Shown: positions 16,938 to 25,453, numbered from the stretch's first letter. The stretch is DNA of 64,000 nucleotides from Scatosoma sp045124465 (GCA_045124465.1 JBGVLV010000023.1:65402-129401); one strand, 5' to 3'. The notes: generated by a model not told the origin, from the letters alone. Numbers and translations are program-made.

Positions 16938-16975
16938 CGGAAAGACGCGTACGGCGGAGAAAGGAGGTATTTTTT

Positions 16976-17674
16976 ATGTTTCTCTATTCCCTGCTCGAAG
17001 TTTCCGAGCAAACCACCGACGTTGTGAAATGGATCTCCATTGCCGCCGTAGCCGTACTGCTCGGCGTGATCGCGCTCATCGGCTTTCTGCATAAGAAAGA
17101 CTTCGACGCGAAACGCCTTGCCTTTGCGGGGATCTGCGTGGCGATGTCCTTCACGCTCGCCGTCATCAAAGTCAGCCCCGTCCAGTACGGCGGCTCGATC
17201 ACGCTGGCGTCCTTCGTGCCTATCCTCATCTACGCGTACGTGTACGGTCCTGCGGAAGGATTTTTGGTCGGACTTATCCACGGTCTTTTGAACTTCATCG
17301 AAGATCCGTATATCCTTACGCCCGCGACTTTCCTGTTCGACTACTTGCTCGCGTTCGCCTCGGTCGGCGTGATGGGATTCTTCGGCAAGATGAAACGCAA
17401 GGAAAAGGGCTGTCTGCCCGTCGTACTCGGTTGCGTAGCCGTATTCGCGCTCCGTTTCCTGTTCCATTGGTGTTCGGGTATGATCTTCTTCGCGCAGGAT
17501 TCGGTCTGGGTCAGCCTGCCCGACTGGGCAATGGCGAACGCCGCCGTATATTCGTTCATCTATCAATGCGTTTACGTACCCGCGGACGCGCTCATCGCCA
17601 CGCTGGTGATGGTCGCGCTGTGCAAAACGGGCGCGCTCGACAGATTGTCCGCGATGATGAAAAAGGCTCAGTAA
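16976..17674 (+). CDS. thiT: Thiamine transporter ThiT (ECF transporter S component)
   Basis: The 232-residue membrane protein has about six hydrophobic segments. The ThiT signature AGICVAMSFTLAVIKVSPVQYGGSITLASFVPI and YGPAEGFLVGLIHGLLNF are seen (read as overlapping parts of about 50-110). ThiT binds thiamine and uses the shared ECF energising module, which is not in this window. AAAGGAGG lies just before the ATG at 16976. The frame upstream of it is riboswitch leader. TPP regulation supports the assignment. The stop overlaps the convergent rimM stop by seven bases. Confidence 0.92.
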   Translation: MFLYSLLEVSEQTTDVVKWISIAAVAVLLGVIALIGFLHKKDFDAKRLAFAGICVAMSFTLAVIKVSPVQYGGSITLASFVPILIYAYVYGPAEGFLVGLIHGLLNFIEDPYILTPATFLFDYLLAFASVGVMGFFGKMKRKEKGCLPVVLGCVAVFALRFLFHWCSGMIFFAQDSVWVSLPDWAMANAAVYSFIYQCVYVPADALIATLVMVALCKTGALDRLSAMMKKAQ

Positions 17675-18168
17675 ACGGCGATCTCGTCGAGCACCGCTTT
17701 ATCGACGATGAGTTTTTTATTGTCGAAGTCCACGCGTTTTACAACGCCTTTCACGGCAGGGAAAAGTATCTTTTTTCCTGCTTTTTCTATGGTGTAAACG
17801 TCGGAGGCAAGGTTGGTCACGTCCGTCACCACCCCCAACGTTTCCCCGTCCTCCGTTTCGCAGGACAGACCGAGAATATCCACGATATAATACTGTCCCT
17901 CTTCGAGCGCGGGCGCGTCCTCGCGCTCGCCTTCTAAGACCTTGCCGCGGAACAGCTCGGCGGCGTTGCGGTCGGGTATGCCCCGAAGTCCCACGTACGC
18001 CGCGCCGTCGCCGCCTACGCGGAAGGACAGGATCTTGTACGGCTTGTCCTCGATATACACCGTTTTGAACGCTTTCACGTCCTCGGGACAGTCGGTGAAA
18101 GTCTTGATTTTAAGTTCGCCGCGGATCCCCTGCGGTTTCAATACTTCGGCGATGATCAAACGCCCCAT
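17668..18168 (-). CDS. rimM: Ribosome maturation factor RimM
   Basis: RimM binds S19 and helps mature the head of the 30S subunit. The 166-residue product has the N-terminal RimM barrel (IAEVLKPQGIRGELKIKTFTD) and the C-terminal PRC-like barrel (YYIVDILGLSCETEDGE, then DVYTIEKAGKKILFPAVKGVVKRVD). AGGAGCG precedes the ATG at 18168. It belongs to the rpsP-khpA-rimM operon, the usual firmicute order. trmD and rplS, which normally follow, are missing because the convergent thiT gene sits there. Confidence 0.93.
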   Translation of the reverse strand: MGRLIIAEVLKPQGIRGELKIKTFTDCPEDVKAFKTVYIEDKPYKILSFRVGGDGAAYVGLRGIPDRNAAELFRGKVLEGEREDAPALEEGQYYIVDILGLSCETEDGETLGVVTDVTNLASDVYTIEKAGKKILFPAVKGVVKRVDFDNKKLIVDKAVLDEIAVY

Positions 18169-18297
18169 ACTCTCGCTCCTTTTTTCAAGCCGAAAAAACC
18201 GTCGGCGCATACCTGCCCCGCGCGTTTTTCGGAAAAGTCAAAAAAAGGCTGCGGCAAACTGCCGCCGCCCGATACTCGCGGGTCGCCCCGCAAAAGG

Positions 18298-18564
18298 TCA
18301 TTCTTCGTCCGCTCTGTCCACGGCGTCGCCGCCGCGTTCGCGGATCTCGATCACGTAGCGTTTGGAATGAGCAGGGGTCGCCGCGCGCACGATGGTACGC
18401 ATCGCTTTGGCTATCTTGCCCTGTTTTCCGATGACTTTACCCATATCCGACGGGGAAAGCGTGACCGTGACTTCGATCGCGCGGTCTTTTTCTTTTACCG
18501 CATATTCGACGTTTTCTTTATCCTCGGCAAACTGCCCGACGATGTATTTGATAAGCTCTAACAT
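18298..18564 (-). CDS. khpA: KH-domain RNA-binding protein KhpA
   Basis: The 88-residue protein is a single KH domain with the RNA-binding loop SDMGKVIGKQGKIAKAMRTIV. KhpA pairs with KhpB (Jag/EloR) and binds many transcripts. In Gram-positive cocci it affects cell elongation. It lies between rpsP and rimM, its standard place. The C-terminal tail DAVDRADEE is short and acidic. Confidence 0.92.
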   Translation of the reverse strand: MLELIKYIVGQFAEDKENVEYAVKEKDRAIEVTVTLSPSDMGKVIGKQGKIAKAMRTIVRAATPAHSKRYVIEIRERGGDAVDRADEE

Positions 18565-18671
18565 AATGCCTCCTTACGCTCGCTACGCAAAAACAAAGCA
18601 AACTGCAAGCCAAACGGGAACGACGAAAAAGGTCGCCGCCGTATGGCGCAGCAGGCTCTTTGTCTTTCCGA

Positions 18672-18965
18672 TTATTTGTCGGATTTTTTGCCCTTGGTCT
18701 TGGAAGGGCTGAGTTTCGCGCTCTTTTCCATAGCGCCCGTCTTGACGAGAAGGTTCTTCACCGTTTCCGTGGGCTGAACGCCTTTTTTAAGCCATTCCTG
18801 CGCTTTCTCTACGTCGATCGTGAGTTCAACGGGATCGCAAGTGGGTCTGTAATGACCTACGCAGTCGATATATTCGCCGCTCATTGCCTTTCTGCTGTCC
18901 ACAACGACAACACGATAGATAGGGTTCTTTTTGTCGCCCATTCTGAAAAGTCTCATTTTTACCAT
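18672..18965 (-). CDS. rpsP: 30S ribosomal protein S16
   Basis: The 97-residue protein begins with the S16 signature MVKMRLFRMGDKKNPIYRVVV and continues GEYIDCVGHYRPT and LKKGVQPTETVKNLL. The lysine-rich C-terminal tail is a usual variable extension. GGAGG precedes the ATG. It is the first gene of the rpsP-khpA-rimM operon. Confidence 0.96.
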   Translation of the reverse strand: MVKMRLFRMGDKKNPIYRVVVVDSRKAMSGEYIDCVGHYRPTCDPVELTIDVEKAQEWLKKGVQPTETVKNLLVKTGAMEKSAKLSPSKTKGKKSDK

Positions 18966-19036
18966 AATATTATACCTCCAAAGTATATAAAAAATTTATT
19001 TTTTTTGATTTATTGATCGCGCTCACTCGTCGCGGC

Positions 19037-19120
19037 TTTCCCGACGGGAGCGTACTTATGCGTATGTGACCGAGGGAAAACGCAAGTTCGACGAAGTATT
19101 ACGACGTATATAAGTCTTTC
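19037..19120. repeat. 84-bp dispersed intergenic repeat, copy B
   Basis: It is nearly identical to 5612-5695, including the nested TTTCCC/GGGAAA and CGTAC/GTATG stems. The inner stem has changed GTACG to GTATG, which replaces a G-C pair by G-U when read on the plus strand. The last about 20 bases overlap the 3' end of dapF. It lies between rpsP and dapF. Confidence 0.85.
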
Positions 19121-19965
19121 AATTTCCCTACGAAGACGAGGGTCGCGCTCCCCGTCATCAACACCGTTTCGTCCGTCCACCTGATGACAAGATCGCCGCC
19201 GCGCAGCCGCACCGTGATATCCGCATTTCTGTCGGCATAGCCGTTCAAAACCGCCGCCACCGCCGCCGCGCACGCGCCCGTCCCGCAAGCCCACGTTTCG
19301 CCGCTGCCGCGTTCCCAGACCCGCATTTGCAGTTCGTTCCTGCCGAGCACCTTGATAAATTCCGTGTTCACGCGTTCGGGGAATATGGGATCGTTCTCGT
19401 ATAACGGACCTGTTTTTTCAAGATCCAGCCCGTCGGGGTCTTGGAACACCACGCAATGCGGATTGCCCATCGAAACGCAGGTGATCGCATACCTGCCCCC
19501 CGCGATCTCCGTTTCCAGCCCCACGATCTTGTCGCCGCCGAACCCGTCGAGTTTTACGGGTATCTCTTTCGGCGCGAGAATAGGCGCGCCCATATCCACG
19601 CATACCTTTTCCACCTCGCCGTCCTTTACGCTCAGTTCGAGCGTTTTCACGCCCGACAGCGTTTCGATCGTCAAACGGGTCTTTTTCGTCTTGTGCATAT
19701 CGTAGAGGAATTTGCCCACGCAACGGATCGCGTTCCCGCACATTTTCCCCTCGCTCCCGTCCGCGTTGAACATACGCATCTTCGCGTCGGCGATCCCGCT
19801 TTTGCAGATCATAACGATCCCGTCGCCGCCGATCCCTTTATGCCTGTCGGACAATCTCACGGACAGCCCCGCGGGGTCGGCGAGTTCCTCTTTCATACAA
19901 TCGAAATAGATATAATCGTTCCCTATCCCGTGCATTTTGTAAAAGGTGAGTTCGGACTTTTTCAT
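19099..19965 (-). CDS. dapF: Diaminopimelate epimerase
   Basis: DapF converts LL- to meso-diaminopimelate for lysine and peptidoglycan. The 288-residue enzyme starts with MHGIGNDYIYFD. It has the two catalytic cysteines: one in NADGSEGKMCGNAIRCVGKF, the other in ETWACGTGACAAA. GGAGAG precedes the ATG. It lies 22 bases downstream of ddh, so both are expressed together. The final codons (KDLYTS) are encoded inside the dispersed repeat, suggesting the repeat inserted at or reshaped the gene end. Confidence 0.95.
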   Translation of the reverse strand: MKKSELTFYKMHGIGNDYIYFDCMKEELADPAGLSVRLSDRHKGIGGDGIVMICKSGIADAKMRMFNADGSEGKMCGNAIRCVGKFLYDMHKTKKTRLTIETLSGVKTLELSVKDGEVEKVCVDMGAPILAPKEIPVKLDGFGGDKIVGLETEIAGGRYAITCVSMGNPHCVVFQDPDGLDLEKTGPLYENDPIFPERVNTEFIKVLGRNELQMRVWERGSGETWACGTGACAAAVAAVLNGYADRNADITVRLRGGDLVIRWTDETVLMTGSATLVFVGKLKDLYTS

Positions 19966-19987
19966 ACTCTCTCCGTCTTGGAAAACG

Positions 19988-20971
19988 TTACAACAATTTC
20001 GCGAGCAAACTCTCTCTGCTCTCGGCGGACAGGTATGCGGGCGGAATATCCAAAACCGTCTTACAACCGTATACGCCCTCTTTGTGCAGACGGTATACCG
20101 CTCTTGCGTAAGCTACGAGCACGGACGCCGTGAACTCGGCGTTGGAGTCGAGCTTTAGGGAATATTCGATCACGTGTTTGTTCTCCCCGTCCTTGCCCGT
20201 TACGCCGCTGCGTACCACCACGCCGCCGTGCGGCAGACCGCCGTGTTTCTCGTTCAGCTCTTCTTGGGAAATAAAATGCACCGTCGTGTTATACTCGTCG
20301 AAATAGTGCGGCATCGTCTTGATCGCGCGTTCGATACGCCCTTTGTCCGCGCCCTCTTTCGCCACGACGAAACATTCCCTTTCGTGCTTTTCACGAGTCG
20401 TGAGCGTAGGCGTTTCGCCCCTGCGTACCGCCGTGAGCGCGCTCTCCACGGGAATGGTGTACTGTTTCGCGTCGGCTACGCCGTCGATACGACGGATCGC
20501 GTCCGAATGACCTTGGCTCACGCCCTTGCCCCAGAACGTATAATCCCGACCGTCGGGAAGTATCGCCGAGGCGTACGCCCTTGCGATGGAGAACATTCCC
20601 GGATCCCAGCCCGCGGATACGAGCGCGGTCGTTTTCGCCGCCTGTGCCGCCTCCTCTACGTTTTGCACGTGTTGCGGGATCTTCGCGTGGGTGTCGAAAC
20701 TGTCCACCACGTTGAAATACTTCGCAAGTTCGGGCGTTTGCTTGGGCAGATCGGTGGAACTCCCGCCGCAGAGGATAAGCACGTCGATCTTGTCTTTCGC
20801 CGTTTGCAGTTCGTTTGCGGAAAGCACGGGTATGCCCGTGCAAGTTACGACGGTCTTGGGATCGCGCCGCGTGAACACGCAGACCGCCTCCGCGTCGGGA
20901 GCTTGGCGGAGCGCCAGCTCCACCCCGCGGCCGAGATTGCCATAACCGTAAATACCGATACGAATACTCAT
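19988..20971 (-). CDS. ddh: meso-Diaminopimelate dehydrogenase
   Basis: Ddh makes meso-diaminopimelate in one NADPH-dependent step from tetrahydrodipicolinate. The 327-residue product begins MSIRIGIYGYGNLGRGVELAL, the Rossmann NADP site. It contains LVSAGWDPGMFSIARAYA and FWGKGVSQGHSDAIRRIDGV, which are diagnostic of Ddh. An open frame continues upstream into the purA end, but the alignment, an AGG site and a promoter place the start at 20971. The pairing with dapF gives two routes to the same product. Confidence 0.94.
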   Translation of the reverse strand: MSIRIGIYGYGNLGRGVELALRQAPDAEAVCVFTRRDPKTVVTCTGIPVLSANELQTAKDKIDVLILCGGSSTDLPKQTPELAKYFNVVDSFDTHAKIPQHVQNVEEAAQAAKTTALVSAGWDPGMFSIARAYASAILPDGRDYTFWGKGVSQGHSDAIRRIDGVADAKQYTIPVESALTAVRRGETPTLTTREKHERECFVVAKEGADKGRIERAIKTMPHYFDEYNTTVHFISQEELNEKHGGLPHGGVVVRSGVTGKDGENKHVIEYSLKLDSNAEFTASVLVAYARAVYRLHKEGVYGCKTVLDIPPAYLSAESRESLLAKLL

Positions 20972-21005
20972 CTGAATTACCTGTACTTGATCTATTTTGT
21001 TTCTT

Positions 21006-21034
21006 ATTATACCATATAGCCGTTTTTTTTTCAA
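21006..21034 (-). promoter_or_regulatory. Sigma-A promoter of ddh-dapF
   Basis: The minus strand reads TTGAAA, 17 bases, TATAAT, about 35 bases before the ddh start. Confidence 0.75.
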
Positions 21035-21115
21035 GCGATGACGCGCGAAAATCGCGGCGAAACCTTTTACAATTTTTATAATAGCTATAATTTTTCCGTA
21101 TAGTTCTTTGCGTAG

Positions 21116-21142
21116 CAAAAACGGCGTTCCGAAGAACGCCGT
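21116..21142 (-). terminator. Rho-independent terminator of purA
   Basis: ACGGCGTTC and GAACGCCGT form a 9-bp stem around TTCG on the minus strand, followed by TTTTTG. It starts 12 bases beyond the purA stop. Confidence 0.9.
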
Positions 21143-21153
21143 CCTTTTCGTGT

Positions 21154-22428
21154 TTAGAACATTTTGATATACGCGTCGCGTTCCGCGCCGACGGATACGT
21201 AACGGATCCTGCAACCGCACGCCTCTTCGAGATACTTCACGTACGCGAGCGCCTCTTTGGGCAGATCCTCGCGCTTGCGGCACTTGGAAATGTCGCAATG
21301 CCAGCCCTTGACCGTCTTGAATACGGGCTTGCAATCGTCCAGAACGTCTACGAACGGGAACTCGTGTATGATCTCGCCGTTCAGCTCGTACGCCTCGCAC
21401 ACCTCGATCTCCTCGTACTCGGACAATACGTCCATTTTCGTGAGCGCGATCTCCAACGCCCCTTGGCAACGGATACCGTAACGGGACGCTACGACGTCGA
21501 ACGGTCCTACCCGTCTGGGTCTGCCCGTCGCCGCGCCGTATTCCCCGCCGAGGTCGCGGAGCTTTTTCGCCTTATCGCCGAAGTATTCCGCCGTGAACGG
21601 ACCTTCGCCCACGCACGTGGAGTACGCTTTCATGATACCGATGGAGTTGTCGAGTTGGAGCTGGGGTACGCCCGCGCCGATGGGCGCGTACGCCGCGATC
21701 GTCGAGGAGGAGGAAGTATAGGGATGGATACCGAAATCAATATCGCGCATCGCGCCGAGCTGCGCCTCGAACATAATGTTCTTGCCCTCGTCGTTGGCTC
21801 TGGTGAGGTATGCGCCCACGTCGCAAACAAACGGCGCGAGCTGTTTGCCGTATTCCTCGAAATACGCGATGATCTCTTCCGTTTTCACAGGCTCGGCTTT
21901 ATATCCGCCCACAACGGTGAGGTTCTTCCATTCTACGATATCCGCCACGCGCGCATACAGCTTTTCCGTGTTGAGAAGTTCGCCCATACGGAACGCTTTT
22001 TTGTAGTATTTATCCGCGTACACGGGCGCGATACCGCGACGGGTCGAACCGAACTTCTTGCCCGCAAGACGGTCCTCTTCGAGACAGTCCTGCAAAACGT
22101 TATACGGCATCGTGATGACGGCTCTGTCCGAAATTTTGAGGTTTTCGGGCGTGATCTTGACCCCCGCCTCGCGCAATTTCGCCATTTCACCGCAAAGGTG
22201 CTTGATATCGATGACCATACCGTTCCCCATAACGTTCACGACGTCCTCGCGCAAGATACCCGACGGAAGAAGGTTCAAAATGAACTTACCGCGTTCGTTG
22301 ATGACGGTGTGACCGGCGTTATTGCCGCCCTGATAACGGCATACGACGTCAAAGTTCTCCGAAAGCAGGTCTACCATTCTTCCCTTGCCTTCGTCGCCCC
22401 AGTTGATACCGCAAATAGATGTGAGCAT
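21154..22428 (-). CDS. purA: Adenylosuccinate synthetase
   Basis: PurA joins IMP and aspartate with GTP in AMP synthesis. The 424-residue protein starts MLTSICGINWGDEGKGRMVD, the GTP-binding loop with the catalytic aspartate. QGGNNAGHTV supplies the catalytic histidine, and STRRGIAPVYADK and GATGRPRRVGPFD are IMP and aspartate contacts. The gene has its own perfect promoter and terminator. A leader of about 100 bases precedes the start, with no recognisable riboswitch. Confidence 0.96.
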   Translation of the reverse strand: MLTSICGINWGDEGKGRMVDLLSENFDVVCRYQGGNNAGHTVINERGKFILNLLPSGILREDVVNVMGNGMVIDIKHLCGEMAKLREAGVKITPENLKISDRAVITMPYNVLQDCLEEDRLAGKKFGSTRRGIAPVYADKYYKKAFRMGELLNTEKLYARVADIVEWKNLTVVGGYKAEPVKTEEIIAYFEEYGKQLAPFVCDVGAYLTRANDEGKNIMFEAQLGAMRDIDFGIHPYTSSSSTIAAYAPIGAGVPQLQLDNSIGIMKAYSTCVGEGPFTAEYFGDKAKKLRDLGGEYGAATGRPRRVGPFDVVASRYGIRCQGALEIALTKMDVLSEYEEIEVCEAYELNGEIIHEFPFVDVLDDCKPVFKTVKGWHCDISKCRKREDLPKEALAYVKYLEEACGCRIRYVSVGAERDAYIKMF

Positions 22429-22532
22429 AGTACTATGTTCTCCTTATGGTTTTTTCCGTTTTAACGCGAAAAAGCGAGCATTTCGAAGTCTTGCATCGAA
22501 AACGCTCCCGTTTTTCTTCTTTTAACGCACTT

Positions 22533-22561
22533 ATTATAACGTATTTTCACAGCCTTGTCAA
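22533..22561 (-). promoter_or_regulatory. Consensus sigma-A promoter of purA
   Basis: TTGACA, 17 bases, TATAAT on the minus strand, a perfect match. Transcription should start near 22526. Confidence 0.85.
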
Positions 22562-22602
22562 GCCTAAAACCCGCCCTGCGGACATTTTATCGAAAATTGT
22601 AT

Positions 22603-24162
22603 TTATTCCTTCCGTTTTTTATAAACGACGAGCCGATACGGTCCGAACGTACCCTTCCCGTCCCCGTCGTAATTGTCGAGCAAGACTTCGCCGTACCCGC
22701 TCCCGTCGATCTTGGACGGGGTTTCGAAATTGCACACCGCCGTGATCTTTTCCCCTTGATAACGGCGCTCGAAAATATAATACTTTTCCGTCAGCGCGAT
22801 TTTCGCATACTCCCCTTTCGTAAGACACGGCTCGCTCTTCCGCAGGGCGATGAGCTTTTTATAAAACGCGTGGACGGAACGCTCCGAGCGCAGATCGTCC
22901 GCCACGTTGATCTCGCTTTGGCGCGAATAGGGCGCGATCCAGCTCTTGCCCGTTTCCGCCGTCCAAGGCGTCATTCTCCGCGCGTTGTCCCGTCCGCCCG
23001 CGTTGATACGCCCGAATATCTCCTTTTCGGACATTTTCCCCGCGTTTGCGCGGTAAAAATTGAACTCTTCCACGTCGTCGAACGCCCGCATATCCTCGTA
23101 ATGGGAGTTGGTCACGCCGATCTCCCCGCCTTGGAACAGGAACGGCACGCCGCGGTGCAAAAGTACAAGCCCGCCGAGCAGGGTCGCGCTCTCGAAACGG
23201 TAAACGGTATCGTCGCCGAAACGGCTCACGCTGCGCGGTTGGTCGTGGTTTTCGAGAAACAGAGTGGCGGGTATGCCCGCCGTTTGCGTGGCGAGCTGCC
23301 ATTCGGCGATTCGCCCGCACACTTTGCAAAGCGGAGGTTTTTCCATCTCGAATTTACCCTCCTCCACGCAAAGATGGTGAAACGCGAACACCGCCGTCAG
23401 CTCTTTCCTGTCCTTGCCGCAAAAGAGTCGGGCGTTCTCCGCGTCCGCCGACCAGCACTCGCCGACGGTGAAAATGCCCTCCGTTTCCTTGCGGGCGAAC
23501 AGCTCGCGGACATACTCGTGCAAACGCGGTCCGCCGCCGTTTTCGTTCTTTTCCCAGTCCTTGGAGATCATATCGAGTACGTCGCAACGGAACCCGTCCG
23601 CTCCCTTTTTCAGCCAGTGATCGACGACGGCTTTCATCTCCTCGCGGACTTTGGGATTGTCCCAGTTGAGGTCGGCTTGCTCGATCGCAAACGAGTGGAG
23701 ATAATACTCCCCCGTCTGCCCGTCGTATTCCCACGCAGACCCGCCGAACAGGCTCTGCCAGTCGTTGGGCGGGGTCTTGCGCCAAATATAATAATCGCGG
23801 TAGGGATTGTCTTTGGACTTTCTCGCCTCGACGAACCACGGGTGCTTTGTCGAAGTGTGGTTCGCAACGAGATCGAGAATGACCGCTATACCGTTCCCGT
23901 GAAACCGCGCGAGCATTTCTTCGAACTTTTCGAGCGTACCGAACGCAGGCGAAAGGGAGAGATAGTCGGAAATGTCGTACCCGTTGTCCGCGTTCGGACT
24001 TTCAAAACAGGGGGTGAGCCATACGGCGTTCACGCCGAGGTCTTTGAGGTATTCTATTTTGGAAAGGATACCCTCGACGTCCCCCACGCCGTCGCCGTTC
24101 CCGTCGCAAAAGCTCTTGGGATAGATCTGATAAAAAATAAGTTCGTCTGCGTTTCGCACCAT
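22603..24162 (-). CDS. Glycoside hydrolase family 13 alpha-glucosidase (oligo-1,6-glucosidase type)
   Basis: The 519-residue enzyme hydrolyses short alpha-glucosides in the cytoplasm; no signal peptide is present. YQIYPKSFCDGNGDGVGD holds the calcium-like loop of the oligo-1,6-glucosidase branch. The conserved regions are DLVANHTS, GFRCDVLD (nucleophile D194), TVGECW (acid/base E235) and LENHDQPR (D307). Family members with QxDLNW, seen here as EQADLNWDNP, are often alpha-1,6 or broad alpha-glucosidases. It stands alone on the minus strand between purA and the lipase remnant. Confidence 0.92.
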   Translation of the reverse strand: MVRNADELIFYQIYPKSFCDGNGDGVGDVEGILSKIEYLKDLGVNAVWLTPCFESPNADNGYDISDYLSLSPAFGTLEKFEEMLARFHGNGIAVILDLVANHTSTKHPWFVEARKSKDNPYRDYYIWRKTPPNDWQSLFGGSAWEYDGQTGEYYLHSFAIEQADLNWDNPKVREEMKAVVDHWLKKGADGFRCDVLDMISKDWEKNENGGGPRLHEYVRELFARKETEGIFTVGECWSADAENARLFCGKDRKELTAVFAFHHLCVEEGKFEMEKPPLCKVCGRIAEWQLATQTAGIPATLFLENHDQPRSVSRFGDDTVYRFESATLLGGLVLLHRGVPFLFQGGEIGVTNSHYEDMRAFDDVEEFNFYRANAGKMSEKEIFGRINAGGRDNARRMTPWTAETGKSWIAPYSRQSEINVADDLRSERSVHAFYKKLIALRKSEPCLTKGEYAKIALTEKYYIFERRYQGEKITAVCNFETPSKIDGSGYGEVLLDNYDGDGKGTFGPYRLVVYKKRKE

Positions 24163-24286
24163 CGTTCTTTCTCCTGAAAAAAATTTTTATTAGTATGCGC
24201 GTTTTTCGGACGAAAAAACCGCCGCGAACCCTTCTCCGCGTTTTTGGAATATGATGATAAAGAAAAAAACGTAAGGAGGACTTTGC

Positions 24287-24778
24287 ATGAGCCTTTACGA
24301 TCTTCTTTCCCGCTGCGTGTCCGTTCCGTACGCCTCGGCGGGGGTATCGGCAAACTACGCCCTGCAACGGGAGGGACAAACGCTGTACGTGTTTTTCGAA
24401 AAATCCAACGGCGCGAACGACTGGAAACGCAACCTCGACTTCCCCGCCAAACCGTATAAAAGAATGGGCAGGACCATGTGGTTCGCCCATCGCGGATTTT
24501 TAAAGGTTTGGAAAGAGCTTGAACCCATACTCGCCTCGCTCCTGTCCGATCCGACGGTCAAAAAGATCGTCGTCACGGGCTATTCGCACGGCGCGTCGGT
24601 GGCGATGCTTTCGCCGTCTGTCTGCGTGGGGGTGCTTTCTTCCGTGGGGATTGGTTCGGCTTTTAATCGCTCGATCGCCTCGCGCCAAACGTCAACGGGT
24701 TTTCGCTTGTATCTTGCAAGGATCTTTCGGCATTCGGCGGCTTCTTCCCGTGGCAATGTTACCGAAACCGTAGCATAA
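24287..24778 (+). pseudogene. Truncated class-3 lipase-like gene, interrupted by the island
   Basis: AAGGAGG precedes the ATG and the first ~108 residues resemble an alpha/beta-hydrolase of the fungal-lipase (class 3) type: HRGFLKVWKELEP and then VVTGYSHGASVAM, the nucleophile elbow with serine. After about position 24610 the frame no longer looks like a lipase. It reads the reverse strand of an island gene until a chance stop at 24778. The catalytic Asp/His half is missing and was not found at the other island end. I read it as a gene cut by the island. Confidence 0.7.
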
Positions 24779-24855
24779 TTATTGCCCTTCCGCGCTCGGT
24801 ATGCCTCGACGGCTCGCCGTTGCGCCTCGCTTGTTTTTAGCTTTTTTTCTTCCAT
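24580..24855 (-). CDS. Small ribbon-helix-helix-like protein at the island edge
   Basis: The 91-residue protein has AGGAG upstream. It begins with a charged segment (KTSEAQRRAVEAYRARKG), then a beta-strand/helix pair (YATVSVTLPREEAAECRKILARY, VDVWREAIERL) that resembles the ribbon-helix-helix proteins common on Firmicute mobile elements. The last ~10 residues (SIATDAPCE) are encoded by the interrupted lipase gene, so the original C-terminus is lost or altered. It may be an antitoxin-like or plasmid-maintenance regulator; no partner is visible. Confidence 0.6.
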   Translation of the reverse strand: MEEKKLKTSEAQRRAVEAYRARKGNNYATVSVTLPREEAAECRKILARYKRKPVDVWREAIERLKAEPIPTEESTPTQTDGESIATDAPCE

Positions 24856-24971
24856 TTTTCGCCGTTTCTCCTTTCGCTGTGGTTCGTCCGTCCGTCTTGC
24901 GTTCGTTGCATTTCGGGCGGTTTTTGTGCTTTCTATTATAGCATAAGGACTGCGCGACCGTCAAGCGTTTT

Positions 24972-25102
24972 TAATAAAAAAGTGTTATAATTTTAAGTTA
25001 TGGAAAACGGCTTTTTTCTGCATAATGTATAAAAAACTGTTATATGTAAAATATAAAAAAGTGTTATAAAAATATTGACTTAAATATAAAAAAGTGTTAT
25101 AA
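24972..25102. repeat. Four AT-rich direct repeats (AAAAAAGTGTTATAA type)
   Basis: Copies lie at 24972-24990, 25026-25044, 25051-25069 and 25084-25102, each close to ATATAAAAAAGTGTTATAA. They fill the gap between the RHH-like gene and the truncated repressor gene. Spacing is irregular (25, 33 and 54 bases). They could be regulator binding sites or remnants of a replication or recombination region. Confidence 0.75.
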
Positions 25103-25105
25103 TAA

Positions 25106-25288
25106 TTATGTCGAAAGGTTGAGAGAGAAAACGCAACCAAAACGGCAAAAAATTTTTCTGGAAAAGCCCGCAGGGGAAAGCTGTAATTCTCTTGCAATAT
25201 CAGACTGTAAGTAGCCCTTTTCGACCCACTTCGACTTCAATCTGTTTTTGTCGATTGTCGGTGTGCTAATTTTGTCCATAGTTTGCAT
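25106..25288 (-). pseudogene. Truncated phage-type repressor
   Basis: A GGGAGG site precedes the ATG at 25288. The first ~45 residues (DKNRLKSKWVEKGYLQSDIARELQLSPAGFSRKI) look like the HTH of a small phage-type regulator, but the frame then turns into FCRFGCVFSLNLST and ends in the AT-rich repeats, before the usual recognition helix and C-terminal part. It has a sigma-A promoter and faces the intact XRE gene at 25454, as in a cI/cro-type switch that lost one half. Confidence 0.6.
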
Positions 25289-25323
25289 ATTTACCTCCCG
25301 CCGTGATTTTAATTCACGAATAT

Positions 25324-25352
25324 ATCTTATCACATCATTTTTGCCTTGTCAA
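25324..25352 (-). promoter_or_regulatory. Promoter of the truncated repressor
   Basis: The minus strand reads TTGACA, 17 bases, TAAGAT. An inverted repeat, CGTGA/TCACG, lies between it and the ribosome binding site and could be an operator. Confidence 0.65.
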
Positions 25353-25392
25353 GTATTTTTTTTATACTTTTTTATATTTTTTTGATTTTTTG

Positions 25393-25421
25393 TTGATTTT
25401 TTTTCCACAATATGCTATTAT
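25393..25421 (+). promoter_or_regulatory. Promoter of the XRE regulator
   Basis: TTGATT, 17 bases, TATTAT, ending 32 bases before the ATG at 25454. It is back-to-back with the minus-strand promoter of the truncated repressor. Confidence 0.6.
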
Positions 25422-25453
25422 GTATTCACCGACACTTACAGGAGATATATAAT

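Noticed and set aside
22429..22526. Riboswitch in the purA leader
   Set aside because: The ~100-base leader shows no purine, PRPP or other aptamer pattern that I recognise.
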